Shown here in pieces: positions 1 through 8,103 of a DNA stretch of 64,000 nucleotides. Made by a program: the position numbers and the translations under genes. Numbering within the stretch: the first letter of the stretch is position 1; each line of letters starts with the position of its first letter. The stretch spans positions 1 to 64,000 of the forward strand of contig JBGTGQ010000063.1 in the NCBI GenBank assembly GCA_041746635.1, in the 5' to 3' direction. Source of the stretch: CAMASH01 sp041746635 (GTDB lineage Bacteria; Verrucomicrobiota; Verrucomicrobiia; Chthoniobacterales; Terrimicrobiaceae). Below the pieces are notes generated by a model. The model was not told the origin of the DNA. It did no database searches and was given only the letters and a program-made list of their open reading frames with translations.

Positions 1-762
1 GCCCAGGGTGTAAAATTGCGAGCTGAGTTCGGTCATACCGTATTCGTTCCAGATCTGGGAGGCGGGGAGGCCGAGGTTTTTCTCAAAAAGCGCGTAGAGA
101 TCCGCCTTGGGAAGGTCGCGGCGGGTGCCCTTGTACCCGCCGGTTTCAACGGCTTGGCATCCGGGGGGAAGGGGGAGAGTGCGGTCGCCCAGCCACTCGA
201 AAAAGTCGAGAAAGGCCAGGGCGGTGCCGAAAAGTGTCAGCGGGCCACCTGTCGCCGTGACGTTGACGCAAAGATCAGGCCAGTTTCCCAGAAAGAAATT
301 TCCTCTGGGGGCAAGCCAACCGGCCATGCAAGCGAGGGACGAATGAGGTGTGCTTTCCGGGGTGGGCGTGAGGCAGAAGACGTTCGTTTCGGGTAGGTTT
401 GCCCGCCTCCATCCGCCGAGCGCGGCGGCGCGATAGAGGTTCAGCGTGTGAAAATGGTGTTCGCCATAGCCTTCGCCGGTGGTTCCGCTGGTGCGGAAGG
501 TGCGGACTATTTGCGATTCCGGAACGGTGCGGATGGCGGTCTGGCGAAAAGCGGACAGCGGCAGGGCGGGAATTTCCCTCCAGGAGGATGGTTGCGGCAA
601 CGACGCGCAATACGCGCCATAAGGGGCGCAGCCTTCTCGCTGGACGGCGTGGAGTTCGAGAATTAATTCGTCAAAAAAACCTTCTCCTTGGCGGAGAAAT
701 GCGAGAATCTTTTTCTCGATCCTTGCCAGGTCCCCAGACTGGCTCAATTTCTGCTCTGTCAT
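1..762 (-). CDS. LuxE/PaaK-family acyl-protein synthetase, N-terminal part (runs off the window)
   Basis: The reverse strand is open from an ATG at 762 to the window edge, giving 254 residues of an adenylate-forming enzyme. The translation contains RTSGTTGEGYGEHHF near residues 89-103, matching the Ser/Thr/Gly-rich phosphate-binding loop of acyl-adenylating enzymes. Further on come ETGGYKGTRRDL (about 211-222) and NEYGMTELSSQFY (about 239-251), both typical of LuxE-type acyl-protein synthetases. Family members activate an acyl group as an acyl-AMP and pass it to a protein or other acceptor; no lux genes are visible, so bioluminescence is not implied. In other bacteria such genes often lie in cell-surface or exopolysaccharide loci. 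It is divergent from the TPR gene at 824. The missing C-terminus lies before base 1. Confidence 0.82.
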   Translation of the reverse strand, partial: MTEQKLSQSGDLARIEKKILAFLRQGEGFFDELILELHAVQREGCAPYGAYCASLPQPSSWREIPALPLSAFRQTAIRTVPESQIVRTFRTSGTTGEGYGEHHFHTLNLYRAAALGGWRRANLPETNVFCLTPTPESTPHSSLACMAGWLAPRGNFFLGNWPDLCVNVTATGGPLTLFGTALAFLDFFEWLGDRTLPLPPGCQAVETGGYKGTRRDLPKADLYALFEKNLGLPASQIWNEYGMTELSSQFYTLG

Positions 763-769
763 GGCATTA

Positions 770-783
770 TGACAAAATTGTCA
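770..783. promoter_or_regulatory. Inverted repeat in a divergent promoter region (possible operator)
   Basis: TGACAA-AA-TTGTCA has two 6-base arms in inverted orientation. It lies in the 61-base gap between the divergent starts at 762 (minus) and 824 (plus). The position suits a dimeric regulator acting on one or both genes. No specific regulator is recognised, and the arms are short enough to arise by chance. Confidence 0.3.
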
Positions 784-823
784 CACACGGTTTGCTTGTT
801 TTCCAAGTAAGGAAATTTGTTTG

Positions 824-3721
824 ATGCATTGGTTCCGGGCACAACTTTGTTTTCTTGCGGCTCTCGGCGCTTCCGTCGTTTGTGCATCGGCTCAGAAGCC
901 CCCGGCCCCCAACACTTCGCCGCGAATCAGCACCGTCCCCACCGTCTCGGCCCATGATCAGAACCTGACGGCGGACGAACTTTCCGTCAATGCCCGCTCG
1001 CTTTACACCCAAGGCAAATACGCCGATGCGGCCGCCCAGTATCAGAAGTTTATTTCCGATTATGGCAAGGCCCCCGAAGCTCAGGCGGCGGTGCGGGGGA
1101 TGCGCTATCCGCTGGCGATGTGTTATGTGCAGATGCGAAAGTTTGCCGAGGCGAAGGAGGCCATTGCGGACGCGCTGGCCACCAACCCGCCGGTCGATCA
1201 GCAGTTGCGTCAGGAACTGATTTTCTGGAAGGGCGTCTGCGAGATGAACGACAAGGAATATGAGGCGGCGCGCAAGACGCTGGAAGAATTTCTGACCCTT
1301 TTTCCGCCGGGCTCGGAGCGCAACCCGAATTACGCGAAACAATTTCCCGCCATTCAGAAGGTGCCTGAGGCCAGGCTCCTGATCGGGACCTGTCTGCTGC
1401 TGGACGAAAAATTCAAGGAGGCGGCGGAGTATTATGCCGGAATCAAGGCGGGTCTTGTGCCGGTCAATCGCGGGCGGGCGACCGTGTTGGAGTTGTACGC
1501 GCTGCTCGAAGCCGGCGCAGAGGACAAGGCGATGGAGTTGGTCATGGCGGAATTTCCGCGCATGGGCGATTTGTTACAGCTGGTTACTTTTCAAACCCTC
1601 ACGCTGGAACTTGGGTCGCGATATTTGGAAAAAAAAGAACTGCGCAAGGCCATCATTTGCCTCCAGCGCATCTGGAGTGCGGGACGTTTACTCAAACATC
1701 AGGAGGCCAGGTTGGCCGATTTGGAGTCGAAACTTCAGGCCGCCGAGGCCAATCCGCTGGGCGATCCCTACACCAAATTTCTCTACGGTCAGATGGTTTC
1801 CAAGGTGAAGCGGGAGATCGAGAATTTCCAAAAAATCGCGAATTTTGACTCCGCCCTGCGCTTGCGTCTGGCCACGGCTTATCAGGGCATGAAGCGCTAT
1901 CGCGAATCGGCCCTGATCATGGAGGCGATGCTGAACGAGATGCCGCCGGATCCGATTGTGGAGTCGGCCTCGGTCAATCTGGTGCAGAGCTGGAACGAAA
2001 TCGAACGCTGGCCCAAGGCGATCTCGGCGGCGCAAACCTTTGTGGACAAGTTTCCCCAATCGCCCAGCGTGCCGCTCGTGTTGTATCTGCAGGGCACGGC
2101 GGAGCAGAAGAACCTCGATTACCATGCGGCCATCGCGACTTTTGACGCGCTCACAAAAAAATATCCGAAGTCGGATTTCGCCCCACGGGCCCAGTTCATG
2201 AAGGGATTTTCCCTCCTGCTGGCCGAACGCAATGCCGAGGCGATTGCGGCCTTCGAGGAGTTTTCCAAAAAACATCCCCAGCATGAAATGGCGGAATCCG
2301 CCGCGCATTGGCGCGGCATGGGATACTCGCTCGACAAGCAATTCGCCCGCAGCCGCGAGGTGATGGATGACTATCTGGAAAAATACAAGGACGGGCAATA
2401 CCGGGGCGAGGCGGCCTTCCGCAAGGCCTATTGCGCCCAGCAGATGGAGGATTACCAGACCAGCATCAAGGAGCTCTACGCCTTCATGCGGCAACATCCC
2501 GGCCACGAACGAAACAGCGAGGCGCGGGTCTTGCTCGGTGATGCGCTGATGAACGAGGGTCGGATGGACGAAGGGATCGCGTCCTACGCCGGCATCTCCA
2601 AAGACGACGTGCGGTTTTACGAGGAAGGGGTTTTCAAAGTCGGCAAGGCCTACAAGCTGATGGAGGAATACGACAAGCTGCGCGACCATATGGTGGACTT
2701 CAAGGATGGCAGCCCGCGCAGTCCGCGAGTGGCCGAGGCGATATACAATATCGGCTGGGTGGACCGTCAGGCGGGGGACGCCGACAAGGCCCGCGACATT
2801 TACTGGCAGGCCATTACCGAATACGGCAACGATCCGGAGATTCGTTCGGTTGATGATCTTTTTCCCGCCCTGTCGAAGCTTTACAAAGGCCCGGAACAGT
2901 CCGCGCAATATCAGGCGCGACTGGGCGATCTGGAGGAAGAGGCGAGGGCGGCCAGCAAGCAGACACTGGCCCTGCGCGCCTTGTGGGCGCAGGCCGCCGC
3001 CTTGAAAAAGTCCGATCCCGAGCGTTCGCGTCAGCTATTGACTGAAGCCGCCGCGCTGGCCCATGTGCAAACGACCAACCCGCTCCTGCTGGCGGATATC
3101 GCGGACGCCTTGGTGGCCTCGGGCAAGGAGGACGAGGGCCTGAAAATGTGGCGCGACCTGGTGAAATGGAATCCACGCGCCCCCCAAAAAGACCGTGCCT
3201 TCGCCGCGCTTGGGCTGATGGAATTGCAACGCGGAAATGAAAAGGCGGCGTTGGGCTGGTTTGACCGTTTTGAGAAGGAAACGCTGGGCTCGATGCTTTA
3301 CGGAAAAATCCTGCTGGCCAAGGCCCGGCTGGAGGAAACCCGTGACCAGTATGCCGGAGCCCGCAAGTCGCTCGAAGCCCTGCTGGCCAATCAATATTCC
3401 AGCGGACCGGAAAAAGCCGAGGCGCTTTATTTGATCGGGGAAATTTACATGAAGGAAGGCAAGCCGCAGCTTGCGGTCCCGTATTTTCAGCGGATCTACG
3501 TGATGCATGGCCGCTGGCGTGACTGGGTGGCGCGCGCCTATCTGCGTAGTGGCGAGGCCTTTGAAAAATTGCAGGACCAGCTCAGCGCCCGCAAAACTTA
3601 TCAGGAACTGACCGAAAAAGAGGACTTCGCCTCCTTCCAGGAAACCGGCAAAGCCCGCGAACGCCTTAACGCCCTCGGCGGTCCGCTGCCGAAGGAGGAA
3701 CCAACCCCCGCGCAAGGATGA
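824..3721 (+). CDS. Large exported tetratricopeptide-repeat protein
   Basis: A 965-residue protein with an N-terminal signal peptide (MHWFRAQLCFLAALGASVVC, likely cut after ASA). Helical TPR-type repeats follow through most of its length, for example LYTQGKYADAAAQYQKF near residue 60 and motifs such as KYPKSDFAPRAQFMKGFSLL. The repeats with P-x-S/H-x-x-A-x-x-A spacing resemble the YbgF/BamD-like envelope TPR class. A TTG codon lies directly before the ATG; the ATG is preferred. It starts a tightly packed operon with ExbB/ExbD proteins, so it probably serves as a periplasmic scaffold for that energised complex. Its specific partner is unknown. Confidence 0.8.
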   Translation: MHWFRAQLCFLAALGASVVCASAQKPPAPNTSPRISTVPTVSAHDQNLTADELSVNARSLYTQGKYADAAAQYQKFISDYGKAPEAQAAVRGMRYPLAMCYVQMRKFAEAKEAIADALATNPPVDQQLRQELIFWKGVCEMNDKEYEAARKTLEEFLTLFPPGSERNPNYAKQFPAIQKVPEARLLIGTCLLLDEKFKEAAEYYAGIKAGLVPVNRGRATVLELYALLEAGAEDKAMELVMAEFPRMGDLLQLVTFQTLTLELGSRYLEKKELRKAIICLQRIWSAGRLLKHQEARLADLESKLQAAEANPLGDPYTKFLYGQMVSKVKREIENFQKIANFDSALRLRLATAYQGMKRYRESALIMEAMLNEMPPDPIVESASVNLVQSWNEIERWPKAISAAQTFVDKFPQSPSVPLVLYLQGTAEQKNLDYHAAIATFDALTKKYPKSDFAPRAQFMKGFSLLLAERNAEAIAAFEEFSKKHPQHEMAESAAHWRGMGYSLDKQFARSREVMDDYLEKYKDGQYRGEAAFRKAYCAQQMEDYQTSIKELYAFMRQHPGHERNSEARVLLGDALMNEGRMDEGIASYAGISKDDVRFYEEGVFKVGKAYKLMEEYDKLRDHMVDFKDGSPRSPRVAEAIYNIGWVDRQAGDADKARDIYWQAITEYGNDPEIRSVDDLFPALSKLYKGPEQSAQYQARLGDLEEEARAASKQTLALRALWAQAAALKKSDPERSRQLLTEAAALAHVQTTNPLLLADIADALVASGKEDEGLKMWRDLVKWNPRAPQKDRAFAALGLMELQRGNEKAALGWFDRFEKETLGSMLYGKILLAKARLEETRDQYAGARKSLEALLANQYSSGPEKAEALYLIGEIYMKEGKPQLAVPYFQRIYVMHGRWRDWVARAYLRSGEAFEKLQDQLSARKTYQELTEKEDFASFQETGKARERLNALGGPLPKEEPTPAQG

Positions 3722-4728
3722 GAACACTTAGTCAGTGGTCATTGGTTCTTGGTCATTGGTTTTTGCTGATGGCTGATTCGCATGCGCAGACCCCGCTGGG
3801 TCTGGACACGTTGTTTATGGCCAGCGGGGAAAAATCCGTGGGCAAGCTGGCGGGTTTCGATGCGCAAATTTATCGTCTGCAAAAATCCCTGTCTCCTCTG
3901 CCCGGAGCCCCGGCAGGGGCTGCGCCCATTTTTGCCACCGTCACGATTCCGCGCGTGAACGTCGTTCATATCGAGTTCGGGCCCGATGAAGATCGGGATA
4001 AAAAATTGAAGGAAGCCACTCCCGCCCAGCTCACCGAGATCGAGGCGCTCTGGAAGCAGTTCGAACCCTGGTTGCCCATCGCGAAGTCCCCCGCCGGTGA
4101 TATCGGAGTGGTCTATGGCGATCTGCTCCTGCGCAGCGGTGATCCGGCCAATGCGCAAAAAGCCCTTGCCCTCTTTGCCAGGATCGAAAAAGAATCCTGG
4201 GACGAGACGGACACCGTATTGGCTAAACAAGGGCGCCTGCGCGCCATGGTCGCCACCGGCAGCGCGAAAGAGGCCGTGGTCGAGGCTACTGCCCTGGCGA
4301 AAATCTCGGAGGACCCCACGGTGCTGATCGAGGCGAATTACATCCTGGCCGAGGCGGCGGACAAGGACTTGCGCAAATTGTTGGAGGAGAACCCGCGCTG
4401 GGAGGAGGATATTTATGTGATTCCCGAGCGTCACCGCCTCTACAATGAAGCCCTCGATCTCTACCTGAATCCCTATCTCTTCTTCGGCTCCGAGATCGAG
4501 CCCGCCGCCCGCGGCTTGTGGGGTGCGGCGGGCATCTATCAATTCACCGGCGAGACGGCTCATGCCGCCGAGGTTTCCCGCGATCTGGTCACCATTTACC
4601 CCGGCACGACATACGCCGCTCTCGCCCAGAAATTCCTCGACGGCCTTCCGCCCGAGTTCAAAAATCAGGACAACGAAAAAGAAGCCCGCGAGGAAAATTC
4701 AGACTCACCCAAACCCAATGAAAAATAA
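3718..4728 (+). CDS. Exported helical-repeat protein of the ExbBD cluster
   Basis: A 336-residue protein whose ATG overlaps the stop of the TPR gene (ATGA), which indicates translational coupling. The N-terminus (MRTLSQWSLVLGHWFLLMAD) looks like a signal peptide ending at SHAQ. Residues about 100-300 are alpha-helical and TPR-like, for example LLLRSGDPANAQKALALFARI. The C-terminus is charged (KNQDNEKEAREENSDS). The signal peptide is encoded by repeated words (GGTCATTGGT twice), see findings. The next gene, exbB-like, begins inside its last codons. A periplasmic accessory role is inferred from context only. Confidence 0.7.
   Translation: MRTLSQWSLVLGHWFLLMADSHAQTPLGLDTLFMASGEKSVGKLAGFDAQIYRLQKSLSPLPGAPAGAAPIFATVTIPRVNVVHIEFGPDEDRDKKLKEATPAQLTEIEALWKQFEPWLPIAKSPAGDIGVVYGDLLLRSGDPANAQKALALFARIEKESWDETDTVLAKQGRLRAMVATGSAKEAVVEATALAKISEDPTVLIEANYILAEAADKDLRKLLEENPRWEEDIYVIPERHRLYNEALDLYLNPYLFFGSEIEPAARGLWGAAGIYQFTGETAHAAEVSRDLVTIYPGTTYAALAQKFLDGLPPEFKNQDNEKEAREENSDSPKPNEK
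3731..3765 (+). repeat. Short periodic word array inside a signal-peptide coding region
   Basis: GGTCATTGGT occurs at 3737 and again at 3751, preceded by a related GTCAGT word, so a roughly 14-base unit repeats. The array encodes the hydrophobic core of the signal peptide of the gene at 3718. It resembles one end of the periodic-word elements found elsewhere in the window, but no inverted partner was found nearby. Confidence 0.45.
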
Positions 4729-5515
4729 ACTCATCGCCCTCTGTTTGATCGCAGCCGGCCTCGGCCTGGCCGCGCCACTCCCTGCCCAGGAACCGGCCGC
4801 GCCCCCTGCCGCCGAGGCCCCGGCCAAGAAGCCACCCAAGGACAAAACCCTGCTGGACGCCTTCAACGCCGGCGGGGCGTTGATGTGGCCGCTGCTGTTT
4901 TGCTCCATCGGCACCGTGGCCGTGGCCGTCTATTGTTTTCTCCACATCAACGGCAACAAAATGATGCCCAAGGCGCAGGTGGAATCCGTCGGTCAATACA
5001 TGCAGGCGCGCGACGCAGCCAGCGCCTACACCCTCTGCCACAACACACCCAGCGTTTTCGGCAGCACCATGGCCGCCGCCCTACTCAAGGTGAACTTCGA
5101 CAAGGAAAATGCCAATAAGGCCTCCATGGAACAGGCCGCGGGCGAAACTCTCTCCAACGAGGAAACCAAACTTAACCTCTGGGTCAATTACCTCAACGTC
5201 TTCGCCACCATCGGCCCCATGCTCGGACTGCTCGGCACTGTCACCGGCATGATCGCGAGCTTCGACATGCTGGCGGCCGGAAAATCCGAACCGTCCGATC
5301 TCGCCGGCGGCATCGGCGAGGCCATGATCACGACGGCCGGCGGCCTCTTCGTCGGCATTCCCGCCATGTTCTTCTATTTCTATTTCCGCAATGCGCTGGC
5401 CATTCAGATGGCCGAGATCCAGAAGCGGGTCACCTTCATGCTGGATCTGCTCTCCGGCGAATTGAAGCTTCAGGGCGCCAGCACCGAATACGAACAACAG
5501 CCCGCGCAGACCTGA
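4718..5515 (+). CDS. exbB: MotA/TolQ/ExbB proton channel family protein
   Basis: A 265-residue inner-membrane protein. After a signal-like segment (MKNKLIALCLIAAGLGLAAP) and a Pro/Ala-rich stretch come three membrane segments: GALMWPLLFCSIGTVAVAVY, then NYLNVFATIGPMLGLLGTVTG, then ITTAGGLFVGIPAMFFYFYF. The GPMLGLLGTVTGMI motif is the family hallmark. The product would form a proton-driven stator with the ExbD proteins encoded next. The ATG at 4718 overlaps the end of the preceding gene; longer upstream in-frame reading lies inside that gene and is not used. An extra N-terminal export-like segment is common in ExbB homologues of this kind. Confidence 0.9.
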   Translation: MKNKLIALCLIAAGLGLAAPLPAQEPAAPPAAEAPAKKPPKDKTLLDAFNAGGALMWPLLFCSIGTVAVAVYCFLHINGNKMMPKAQVESVGQYMQARDAASAYTLCHNTPSVFGSTMAAALLKVNFDKENANKASMEQAAGETLSNEETKLNLWVNYLNVFATIGPMLGLLGTVTGMIASFDMLAAGKSEPSDLAGGIGEAMITTAGGLFVGIPAMFFYFYFRNALAIQMAEIQKRVTFMLDLLSGELKLQGASTEYEQQPAQT

Positions 5516-5525
5516 TTTCTAATTC

Positions 5526-5933
5526 ATGCGACTGGCGAAAAAATCGGAGGACGAAGTCGGGTTCCAACTGGCCCCGATGATCGACATGACCTTCCTGCTG
5601 CTGATCTTCTTTATGGTCACCACGAAGATTTCCAAGGAACAGGTCAAGCTGGATATCAAGCTGCCCACCGCCAGCAACGCCGTCATTCCCAGCGATCTTT
5701 CCGATCGCGATATTGTCAGCATAGACGGAGAGGGCCGCTATTTTTCGGGTCAGACCCCCATGGATAAGAAGCAGCTCACTGCCTACCTCAAGGAGCGTTT
5801 CAAAAACTATCCCCCCCTGCGCCTTTACGTCCGCGCTGACAAAAACACCCCCGGCAAGCAAATCAAGGAACTGATGAAAATCGCCAGCGAAGCCGGAGCC
5901 ATCAACGTAATCTTCGGAACTTATCAAGACTGA
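5526..5933 (+). CDS. exbD: ExbD/TolR biopolymer transport protein (first copy)
   Basis: A 135-residue protein with a short cytoplasmic start (MRLAKKSEDEVGFQLAPMID) and one transmembrane helix (MTFLLLIFFMVTT). The Asp in APMID is the conserved proton-conducting residue of the family. A periplasmic domain follows, ending NVIFGTYQD. It works with ExbB as the stator. It lies 10 bases after exbB; the gap to the next gene is one base, where a GxxExxY cassette has entered between the two ExbD genes. Confidence 0.9.
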   Translation: MRLAKKSEDEVGFQLAPMIDMTFLLLIFFMVTTKISKEQVKLDIKLPTASNAVIPSDLSDRDIVSIDGEGRYFSGQTPMDKKQLTAYLKERFKNYPPLRLYVRADKNTPGKQIKELMKIASEAGAINVIFGTYQD

Positions 5934-6398
5934 GATGAACGCAGAGAGGAAAAGAGCGGAGGAGGACGCGGAGCGGCTCAATGGATTGTCAAAAGAAATT
6001 ATTGGTTGTGCCATTGAGGTACATCGGGTCATGAGGCCGGGTTTGCTGGAATCGCTCTGTGAGGAAGCATTAGCTTGGGAACTGCGGCAGGCGGGAGTCT
6101 CAGTGGAATGTCAGAAGCCGGTTCCGGTTGTCTACAAAGGGAACCTACTCAGTGATAGATTGCGGCTCGATCTATTGGTGGAGAATTGCGTGATCGTCGA
6201 GTGCAAGGCGAAAGTGGAACTCGCTCCATCGGACAAACCGCAGCTTCTTTCCTATTTGCGCGCCACCGGACTTTCCCTTGGCTTGCTGTTTAACTTCCAT
6301 GAAGCAGTGCTGAAAAATGGCATACATCGGATAGTAAATAATTTTCCCGCCTCCCTCTCTGCGGCCCCTGCCTCCTTAGCCCCTTTGCGTTCCTGATC
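5934..6398. mobile_element. GxxExxY cassette with inverted periodic-word ends (between the two exbD genes)
   Basis: The element begins at the stop codon of the first exbD gene and ends two bases before the start of the second. The left end (about 5935-5976) consists of purine-rich words such as AACGCAGAGAGG and GGAGGACGCGGAG. The right end (about 6343-6394), read on the reverse strand, gives AACGCAAAGGGG and CCGCAGAGAGGGAGG, so the ends are imperfect inverted copies. The enclosed gene is a GxxExxY protein. The boundaries are my reading of where the repeats stop; no target-site duplication is clear. Confidence 0.6.
5935..6396 (+). CDS. GxxExxY protein (PD-(D/E)xK-like)
   Basis: A 153-residue protein with the GLLESLCEEAL segment that gives the family its name (here the Tyr position is Cys) and a core RLDLLVENCVIVECKAK. 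That core matches the D-x(n)-E-x-K pattern of PD-(D/E)xK nuclease folds. The C-terminal GLLFNFHEAVLKNGIHRIVN is also typical. Function in this family is unproven; a nuclease-like fold is family knowledge. The gene interrupts the exbB-exbD-exbD-VWA operon and its first and last codons are formed by the flanking repeats, so the N-terminal MNAERKRAEEDAERLN and the C-terminal tail are encoded by the element ends. It is probably co-transcribed with the operon. Confidence 0.8.
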   Translation: MNAERKRAEEDAERLNGLSKEIIGCAIEVHRVMRPGLLESLCEEALAWELRQAGVSVECQKPVPVVYKGNLLSDRLRLDLLVENCVIVECKAKVELAPSDKPQLLSYLRATGLSLGLLFNFHEAVLKNGIHRIVNNFPASLSAAPASLAPLRS

Positions 6399-6400
6399 CC

Positions 6401-6847
6401 ATGCAACTCAAACGCAAAGACGTCCAGACCGTTGAGATCCAGATGGGACCCATGATCGACATGGTTTTTCTGCTGCTGGTGTTCTTCATGGTTACAGCCA
6501 AACCGGTCAAGCAGGAGAGCGATATCAACATCGGATTGCCCGGCACCGTAGCCCAGGAGGAAACTGTCGATATCCCCGACGAGCAGCGCATCACGATCAA
6601 AAACGGCGGCCAGGTGATTCTCAATGAACAGCCGATGGACTCCCCGGCCAGTGCGGAATTGCCATCCCTTCTCGCCACCCTCAAGCGATTCAAGGAAAGC
6701 GCGGAATCCAACAAAAGCGAAGCCCTCATCACCATCGACGCGGAGGATGGTTCCACTCATCAACGCATTGTCGAGGTGCTCAATGTGTGCGCGAAGGCGA
6801 AAATCACGGGTGTGACATTTGCCGACAGCAGCGAGGAGGAGGGCTGA
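6401..6847 (+). CDS. exbD: ExbD/TolR biopolymer transport protein (second copy)
   Basis: A 148-residue ExbD-type protein: VEIQMGPMIDMVFLLLVFFM contains the membrane helix and the conserved Asp of the PMID motif. A periplasmic domain follows, with LLATLKRF and AEDGSTHQRIVEVLNVCAKA. Two ExbD paralogues next to one ExbB is a common arrangement for such stators. It follows the GxxExxY cassette by 4 bases and precedes the VWA protein by 3 bases, so operon transcription continues. Confidence 0.9.
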   Translation: MQLKRKDVQTVEIQMGPMIDMVFLLLVFFMVTAKPVKQESDINIGLPGTVAQEETVDIPDEQRITIKNGGQVILNEQPMDSPASAELPSLLATLKRFKESAESNKSEALITIDAEDGSTHQRIVEVLNVCAKAKITGVTFADSSEEEG

Positions 6848-6850
6848 GCC

Positions 6851-7882
6851 ATGGCTGGAGTATCCACCCTGCTGGATGAAGGGGCCGCGGCGAAGAAACG
6901 CCGCCGCAACCTTTTTATTACGATCCTGATCGCCGTCGTCGTGTTGCATGTGGGCATTGGGGTGGTCGCAGGCATTTTGGTCATAGCCAAATACATCTTC
7001 CCGCCACCCGCCACGTTTGTGGTGAAAAAAGACATCCGCCTGCCGGCCAAACAGCGCGAGCACAAAATGAACATGGCGGCCTTTGATGCCATGACGCCCA
7101 AGCCGACTTTTAACGACAAGATGCAAAGCCTGCGGCCCGCCGCGTTTGCCTTGCCCGAGTTGCCCAAACTGCCCATGGACCAGACGTTGCCACTCGACCC
7201 GAGCGCCATCGTTTCCGATCAGGTTTCCAGCCTGGTCGGGACGGCGGGTCAGGGAGGTGGCGGCACCGGGGCGGGCGGACTTGGAGGCACGGGCACCGGC
7301 TTTAGTTTCATGGGCATCCAATCCACCGGCAAACGCATCCTGCTGATTTTCGACGTGTCCACCAGCGTGCTCAACAAGGCGTCCAAGAGCGGCGTTCCAC
7401 TGTCCAAGATCAGGGAGGAGACGCTCACCCTGCTCGGTCAACTCCCCATCAGCTCCCGCTTCGGACTGATCCAGTTCACGCAAAACTACAAGGCCTTCAA
7501 GACAGAGTTGCTGCCAGCGACCGACCCCAACCGTGAGGCGGCCAGCCAGTGGATTCAGAATGAATGGGTCGAAACCGGCATGATGGCGGCCTCGCGCAAG
7601 GTGACGTCAAATCCCAGAGGGCTGGTTGGGGTGCTGGAACTGGCGGCCAAAATGGAGCCGGATGTGATTTTTCTGATTTCCGACGGCAGCTTTCAGTGGA
7701 AAGCCCCCGGATCAATCGGCACCATTCCCTGGGAGGAAATCAAAAGTATCGCCAAGGGGCCGCTGCAAATCGGAGGGGGGTGCAAGATCAACTTCATCGG
7801 CTTTGAGATGAAGCCGGAGGACCGTTCGGAGGCGGGGTCCATCTTCCGCTCGACCGGGGGAAAATTACGCGAGATCAAGTAG
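6851..7882 (+). CDS. Membrane-anchored VWA-like protein with a TonB-like N-terminus
   Basis: A 343-residue protein. A cytoplasmic KKRRRN stretch precedes one membrane helix (LFITILIAVVVLHVGIGVVA) and a proline-containing periplasmic linker (FPPPATFVVKKD). A Gly-rich stretch (about residues 130-155) then leads to a von Willebrand A-type domain starting KRILLIFDVSTSVLNKAS, where DVSTS is the metal-binding DxSxS motif. The N-terminus resembles TonB/TolA proteins that pair with ExbBD, and it is the last gene of the exb operon. An energised envelope role is inferred; what it moves or senses is unknown. Confidence 0.75.
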   Translation: MAGVSTLLDEGAAAKKRRRNLFITILIAVVVLHVGIGVVAGILVIAKYIFPPPATFVVKKDIRLPAKQREHKMNMAAFDAMTPKPTFNDKMQSLRPAAFALPELPKLPMDQTLPLDPSAIVSDQVSSLVGTAGQGGGGTGAGGLGGTGTGFSFMGIQSTGKRILLIFDVSTSVLNKASKSGVPLSKIREETLTLLGQLPISSRFGLIQFTQNYKAFKTELLPATDPNREAASQWIQNEWVETGMMAASRKVTSNPRGLVGVLELAAKMEPDVIFLISDGSFQWKAPGSIGTIPWEEIKSIAKGPLQIGGGCKINFIGFEMKPEDRSEAGSIFRSTGGKLREIK

Positions 7883-8103
7883 ACTCTGTAACAGAGAAAC
7901 CCGAGTTCCGCAGTTTGAGGAGGCCGATCTCGCATGGGCGGTCCCGAAATCGAGAGGTCCGAGATCCTCTGATTTTAGCAAACGCAAGAGCAAGGTCTGT
8001 GACATGGCACCGGCGGAGGTTTCTCGCGTGATAAGGCGGTCACAGAGAGTGGGCACATGGAAATATCTGGTCATCCCGCCGTCTTGCCCCAAGCTGACCA
8101 TCT

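Noticed and set aside
1..762. lux operon
   Set aside because: Only a LuxE-like acyl-protein synthetase is present; no luxAB, luxCD or regulatory lux genes are visible, and such enzymes occur in many non-luminous bacteria.
1688..2908. 406-codon minus-strand open frame opposite the TPR gene
   Set aside because: The translation is His/Val/Leu-rich shadow sequence without a domain; TPR repeats on the plus strand are convincing.
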